The translations under genes and the position numbers were made by a program. 25,970 nucleotides of DNA from a bacterium (GTDB lineage: Bacteria; Zixibacteria; MSB-5A5; GN15; FEB-12): positions 1 to 25,970 of the forward strand of contig DAOWIM010000139.1 in assembly GCA_030640905.1 (NCBI GenBank), in the 5' to 3' direction. The notes beneath the pieces were generated by a model. That model made no database searches. It was not told the origin of the DNA and was given only the letters and a program-made list of their open reading frames with translations. Positions 22,366 to 25,970 of this stretch are shown piece by piece (the first letter of the stretch is position 1; every line of letters begins with the position of its first letter).

Positions 22366-24045
22366 ATGGCTGAGAAATTCATCTTCCACATGTACGGCGT
22401 CAACAAGTTCTATGGACAGAAACAAATCCTCAAAGATATTAATCTGAGCTTCTTCCCCGGCGCCAAGATCGGAATAGTCGGTGAGAACGGTTCCGGCAAA
22501 ACAACGGTCCTGCGCATCATGGCCGGAGTAGATACCGAGTTCCAGGGACATGCCGAGATAACGCCCGGCTTTCGAGTTGGTATCGTGGAGCAGGAACCAA
22601 AGCTTGATCCGGAATTGACCGTACGGCAGACGATTGAATCGGCGTTTGGAGAGATCAAAGCGCTGTTGGACGAATACAACGGTCTGGCCGATAGCATGGC
22701 CAACCCGATGGACGACGACGTGATGCAGAAAGCTATGGATCGGATGGGCGTGCTGCAGGACAAGATCGATACGGTCGATGGCTGGAATCTTGATCAGACG
22801 ATGAAGGTGGCCAGTAATGCGCTTTTCCTTCCTGATGATGACCGTACGGTAGGGACGCTGTCGGGAGGTGAGTGTCGTCGGGTCGCCTTGTGCAAGATCC
22901 TTCTGGAACGACCTGACCTGCTGTTGCTCGACGAGCCTACCAACCACCTGGATGCCGAGACGGTCAACTGGCTGGAAGAACAGTTGCGTGAGTATCCCGG
23001 CACGGTCATTATCGTCACGCACGATCGTTACTTCCTGGACAATGTTACCCAGTGGATTCTCGAACTGGACGGTGGTCGCGGAGTCCCGTGGGAGGGTAAC
23101 TACACTTCCTGGCTGGAGCAAAAACTGTCCCAACTGGTATCCGCCGAAAAGAAACACTCGCCGCGCGCCGGCACGCTTGAGCGGGAGCTCTCCTGGATTC
23201 GCATGAGTCGCGGTGATCGCGACGAAATGGCACGATCACGTATCAGAGGATATGAACAACTAGTAGCCCGCGAAACGGCCAGAGCCAAAGCGAACTCAGA
23301 CGTTATTCAGATCGCGCCCGGACCGGACCTGGGTAATCAGGTTGTAGAATTTCATGACACTAAGATGGGTTATGACGAACAGACTTTGTTTGAGGACCTG
23401 TCGTTCATTATCCCGCGGTCGGCGGTGGTCGGTCTGGTAGGTCCGAACGGCACCGGCAAGACAACCCTGCTGAAGCTTATCACCGGCGATCTGCAAGCGA
23501 TGAGCGGCAAGACGGTGGTCGGGTCTTCGGTGAAACTCGCGTTTGTTAATCAGGAACGGGACGCTCTTGAAGATGACCGCAGCCTGATTGAGGAAGTTGG
23601 CGAGGGAGCGGCCGAAATCATTATCGGTAATCGAACAGTTCCCATTCGGCAATACCTGTCGCAATTCGGATTCAAAGGTGCAGCGCAACAGAAAAAGGCC
23701 AACCAGCTTTCAGGCGGCGAACGCAATCGCTGTCTTCTGGCAAAGGTACTCAAAGTCGGCGGTAACCTATTGTTGCTGGACGAACCGACCAATGATCTCG
23801 ATGTCAACACCCTGCGTATGCTCGAAGAGGCGATCCTTGATTTCTCCGGTTGTGTAATGGTGATCAGTCACGATCGGTTTTTCCTCGATAGAATCTGCAC
23901 CCATCTGTTGGTGTTTGAAGGCGAGGGGAAGGTGCGTTGGTACGAGGGTAATTTCGCCTCCTATCAGGAGTGGCGAGTCAAGAATTTGGGCAACCGGATG
24001 TTTGAGAACCGCCGTAACCGCTACCGCACAATAACGAAGGCCTGA
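22366..24045 (+). CDS. ettA: Energy-dependent translational throttle protein EttA (ABC-F ATPase)
   Basis: A 559-aa soluble ABC-F protein with two ABC cassettes. Walker A motifs are GENGSGKT (39-46) and GPNGTGKT (359-366); signatures LSGGE occur at 165-169 and again in the second half; both cassettes carry LLLLDEPTN(H/D)LD. The start HMYGVNKFYGQKQILKDINLSF, PWEGNYTSWLEQK and the C-terminal EGNFASYQEWR are close to EttA of E. coli, which sits in the ribosomal E site and gates entry of ribosomes into elongation according to ADP/ATP ratio. The ATG at 22366 is preferred to a TTG two codons earlier; its Shine-Dalgarno is weak. Confidence 0.95.
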   Translation: MAEKFIFHMYGVNKFYGQKQILKDINLSFFPGAKIGIVGENGSGKTTVLRIMAGVDTEFQGHAEITPGFRVGIVEQEPKLDPELTVRQTIESAFGEIKALLDEYNGLADSMANPMDDDVMQKAMDRMGVLQDKIDTVDGWNLDQTMKVASNALFLPDDDRTVGTLSGGECRRVALCKILLERPDLLLLDEPTNHLDAETVNWLEEQLREYPGTVIIVTHDRYFLDNVTQWILELDGGRGVPWEGNYTSWLEQKLSQLVSAEKKHSPRAGTLERELSWIRMSRGDRDEMARSRIRGYEQLVARETARAKANSDVIQIAPGPDLGNQVVEFHDTKMGYDEQTLFEDLSFIIPRSAVVGLVGPNGTGKTTLLKLITGDLQAMSGKTVVGSSVKLAFVNQERDALEDDRSLIEEVGEGAAEIIIGNRTVPIRQYLSQFGFKGAAQQKKANQLSGGERNRCLLAKVLKVGGNLLLLDEPTNDLDVNTLRMLEEAILDFSGCVMVISHDRFFLDRICTHLLVFEGEGKVRWYEGNFASYQEWRVKNLGNRMFENRRNRYRTITKA

Positions 24046-24125
24046 GTCTTGACATAGAACTAACTTAGAACATCGTTCAGTTACTATTCTATCTATTGAA
24101 AGCCCGAACGATTTAGCGAAGCATT

Positions 24126-24155
24126 CCGGGCAGTCAGATAGACTTGGCTGCCCGG
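24126..24155. terminator. Hairpin downstream of ettA
   Basis: CCGGGCAG (24126-24133) pairs perfectly with CTGCCCGG (24148-24155) around a 14-base loop. There is no T-tract, so it is either a poor intrinsic terminator or an mRNA 3'-end stabiliser. Confidence 0.4.
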
Positions 24156-24177
24156 TCTCTGGCAAGGCAAAGATTAC

Positions 24178-24213
24178 GAAACCGCAGGCGACCACCGGTT
24201 GGCTGGTTTCGAC
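24178..24213. repeat. Hairpin element with CGAAACC...GGTTTCG ends
   Basis: CGAAACC and GGTTTCG face each other across 21 bases. The right end with the TTCTT that follows matches the right end of the element at 7328-7372, suggesting a second member of one family. Confidence 0.35.
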
Positions 24214-24231
24214 CTTCTTCCCAAAAAAGAC

Positions 24232-24237
24232 TAAAAT
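24232..24237 (+). promoter_or_regulatory. Candidate -10 box for the 226-aa gene
   Basis: TAAAAT, with a weak -35 (TTCGAC, 18 bp upstream). The predicted start is at the left edge of the inverted repeat at 24249-24275. Confidence 0.3.
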
Positions 24238-24248
24238 GTGATTTGCGC

Positions 24249-24275
24249 CCAGAATAATTCGACCTATTATTCTGG
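24249..24275. promoter_or_regulatory. Perfect 10-bp inverted repeat before the 226-aa gene
   Basis: CCAGAATAAT (24249-24258) and ATTATTCTGG (24266-24275) with a 7-base spacer. It ends 3 bp before the Shine-Dalgarno (GGAGG, 24279-24283), so it is either an operator at the start of transcription or a 5'-UTR hairpin controlling translation. Confidence 0.6.
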
Positions 24276-24291
24276 CTTGGAGGTGTAATGA

Positions 24292-24972
24292 ATGAAGTTT
24301 GAAGAGAAACTAAACGCGGAATTCCCTGAGGCCCTTTCAATATTGGCCAGAGTAAGAAAACTCTCTAATCTTTGTGGGAAGACACTTACTGATTTTGTCG
24401 AGCGAGGAGACCACAAGGGAGATGAATTTTACGAATCGGCGTGCCATTTTAATCGTATTAATTATGAAGCCAACGATTCGATTTTGATGCTTCTGAGGGC
24501 AGGGCACATAATCGAATCTGTTGTTTTACTCCGATGGCATCTTGAGGTTGGGCATTTGTTTTACTATCTGGCGAATAATCGACCCAAGTATAAGGAGTGG
24601 CTCGCGGGGAAAGGAATAAGGCCAAGTACAATTGGCAAGTTTTTCAAAAAACAAGGTTTCGCAACGTGGTTTGAAACATATGCTGATTGGAGCAATTTCA
24701 CACACGTCAACAGCAGATTTGTTGATTGTTCGTATAACCTCTCAAGGATGAAGCCAACTGACGAGACTCAAACCATTGCATTGAGTCGGATGCTGAGAGA
24801 CCTAATGTTCACGTCCCTAAAGGTTTGCTGGGTAAATGAAAAGCTCTTGAAACGGGTTCTTCCCTCCTCAGAGTATGTCCATATAGTAGCGGAATACAAT
24901 GACCTAGAGAAACTTGTTCTAAAATACAGCGAGGAACACAATGAGAGGGAATCTGAGAAAATGAAGGAATAA
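24292..24972 (+). CDS. Unknown 226-aa helical protein, possibly HEPN/DUF5677-like
   Basis: An all-helical protein. The segment LMLLRAGHIIESVVLLRWHLEVGHLFYYLANN (about 64-95; key residues R69, E75, R81 and E85) and the later ADWSNFTHVNSR resemble the R...E and S...H pattern of DUF5677-type HEPN-like proteins, often found with stress or defence genes. This is a weak, by-eye comparison. Codon use looks more AT-rich than in the flanking ettA and aconitase-type genes, a sign of transfer. GGAGG lies 8 bp before the ATG. No partner toxin or antitoxin gene is adjacent. Confidence 0.7.
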   Translation: MKFEEKLNAEFPEALSILARVRKLSNLCGKTLTDFVERGDHKGDEFYESACHFNRINYEANDSILMLLRAGHIIESVVLLRWHLEVGHLFYYLANNRPKYKEWLAGKGIRPSTIGKFFKKQGFATWFETYADWSNFTHVNSRFVDCSYNLSRMKPTDETQTIALSRMLRDLMFTSLKVCWVNEKLLKRVLPSSEYVHIVAEYNDLEKLVLKYSEEHNERESEKMKE

Positions 24973-25066
24973 CAGATCCTACATGCCAGCGAGGCATTTC
25001 CTCTGAGGCTGCGCTACCTCTCTTAGCTAGAAACCCATTAGAAGTGGCTTTGCCACCTCACCCCGC

Positions 25067-25558
25067 TTACTTCTCTGCGGCGAGTCGTGATCGAACAAAT
25101 GGGATCAGACCACCGGCGTCAATAATAGCCTGTCTCGCTGGCGGCAACGGCGTGATCGCAAACTCTTTGTTCTGTGTCACATTGACCAGCTTGTCACCTC
25201 TTATCTCCAGATCATCCCCGGCTTCAGCTTCAATATCGGGACAGATAATCAACCGCAAACCAAGGTTGATAGCGTTCTGCATGAATATCCGCGAAAAATG
25301 TTTGGCTACCATGACCAGTTCCCAACCCTTCAAACAGGAAGCCGCCTGTTCACGTGAGGAGCCGCACCCGAAATTCTCCGATGCCACGACAAAGCTCCCG
25401 GGGGGAACCTTCCCCTCTTTGAGTTTGGAGTTGAACTGGAGATCATCGGCAAAAGCAAACTGCGGAGTTTCGGTAGGCAGAACGGTCGCCATGAATCGAC
25501 CGGGATAGATAATGTCGGTTGAAACATTATCACCAATTTTCAACACTACTTTGGCCAT
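25067..25558 (-). CDS. Small subunit of LeuCD/homoaconitase-type hydro-lyase
   Basis: The 163-aa swivel domain of a two-subunit aconitase-family enzyme (3-isopropylmalate dehydratase or homoaconitase type). It begins MAKVVLKIGDNVSTDIIYPGRFM, where STDIIYPGR is the family's DTDxIxP motif. NFGCGSSREQA (62-72) is the substrate-binding motif and AINLGLRLI follows. The ATG at 25558 has AGGAGG 6 bp upstream and shares one base with the stop of the large subunit (TGATG). The substrate (isopropylmalate, homoaconitate or dimethylmalate) depends on the loop after GRFM, which I cannot assign. Confidence 0.92.
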   Translation of the reverse strand: MAKVVLKIGDNVSTDIIYPGRFMATVLPTETPQFAFADDLQFNSKLKEGKVPPGSFVVASENFGCGSSREQAASCLKGWELVMVAKHFSRIFMQNAINLGLRLIICPDIEAEAGDDLEIRGDKLVNVTQNKEFAITPLPPARQAIIDAGGLIPFVRSRLAAEK

Positions 25559-25970
25559 CAGCAACCTCCTTCTCTGGGATCGGTTATTTTTCCGGTGATG
25601 GCGCTTGCGGCGGCCACCGCCGGTGAACAGAGATACACTTCGGCATCGGGATTGCCCATCCGCCCCTTGAAATTCCTGTTTGTTGTCGCCAGTGCAACTT
25701 CTTTGTCGCCGAGCGCTCCCTGATGCACCCCGAGGCATGGGCCGCAACCGGGATTGCACAACACAGCACCGGCCTCGGCCAGATCGGCCAGATAACCGCA
25801 CCGCATCGCTTCCATATAGATACGCCACGTGGCCGGGAAAACGAGCATGCGAGTGGAACGATCCACTTTCTTACCTTTGAGTATTCTGGCCGCTGTCTCG
25901 ATATCATCGAGACGACCGTTGGTGCAGGAACCGATAACAATCTGATCGATCTTTGTTCCGACCACCTGGT
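25558..25970 (-). CDS. Large subunit of LeuCD/homoaconitase-type hydro-lyase, C-terminal part
   Basis: The last ~136 residues of the [4Fe-4S] large subunit; the N-terminus lies beyond the window. Cluster ligands are seen in IGSCTNGRLDD (one Cys) and NPGCGPCLG (Cys-x2-Cys), and TTNRNFKGRMG and YLCSPAVAAASAITGKI are typical of LeuC-type proteins. It overlaps the small-subunit gene by one base, so the two are made together in equal amounts. Confidence 0.93.
   Translation of the reverse strand, partial: QVVGTKIDQIVIGSCTNGRLDDIETAARILKGKKVDRSTRMLVFPATWRIYMEAMRCGYLADLAEAGAVLCNPGCGPCLGVHQGALGDKEVALATTNRNFKGRMGNPDAEVYLCSPAVAAASAITGKITDPREGGC

Noticed and set aside
22321..23157. A 278-codon open frame on the minus strand opposite ettA
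   Set aside because: It mirrors the plus-strand ettA cassette, whose motifs are unmistakable, and its own translation shows no family features.
25024..25066. An intrinsic terminator for the aconitase-type operon
   Set aside because: GTGGC-AAA-GCCAC can fold on the minus strand, but no T-tract follows.

Overview
The window looks like the chromosome of a Gram-negative, probably anaerobic bacterium of moderate GC content. The Gram-negative call rests on a complete RND/membrane-fusion/TolC-type efflux set and a lipoprotein. The anaerobic call rests on an 'orange protein' (ORP)-like cluster of NifX-type proteins and ferredoxin-MinD ATPases, a family known from Desulfovibrio and other anaerobes. 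No gene fixes the phylum. A deltaproteobacterial or deep-branching FCB-type lineage is possible, but that is a guess.

Layout. (1) 1-1262, minus: a HAD phosphatase (cut by the window edge) translationally coupled to a membrane protein with a degenerate signal-peptidase-I fold. (2) 1613-3421, plus: an S41 C-terminal processing protease with a clean terminator. (3) 6405-3523, minus: rlmN, an exported protein of unknown function and a small lipoprotein, overlapping or 2 bp apart; the rlmN promoter implies a nearly leaderless mRNA. (4) tRNA-Pro(UGG) with a consensus promoter, followed 4 bp later by an unknown 211-aa ORF and two copies of a palindromic repeat. (5) 13760-7520, minus: marR, membrane-fusion protein, RND pump and TolC-like channel, a self-contained multidrug-efflux operon.

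(6) 14073-21463, plus: the most interesting block. A DUF89 protein, a metallo-beta-lactamase-fold protein and a PAS/sigma-54 activator precede an ORP-like gene set: two NifX/MTH1175 proteins, a small basic protein, a DUF5320 protein, a Gly-rich zinc-ribbon protein, two MinD-like ATPases each with two 4Fe-4S motifs, and a third NifX-like protein. A palindrome over the -35 box of the activator gene resembles two sites 32 bp apart upstream of a sigma-54-like element in front of the ORP genes. This gives a simple circuit: the activator represses itself and switches on the cluster. The first NifX-like gene appears frameshifted near its 3' end.

(7) 21631-25970: a hotdog thioesterase, a third copy of the palindromic repeat, a possible small RNA or orphan terminator on the minus strand, the ABC-F translation factor EttA, an unknown gene preceded by a perfect 10-bp inverted repeat, and the small and (cut) large subunits of a LeuCD/homoaconitase-type hydro-lyase on the minus strand.

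All function calls come from reading motifs in the translated sequence; no database search was run.
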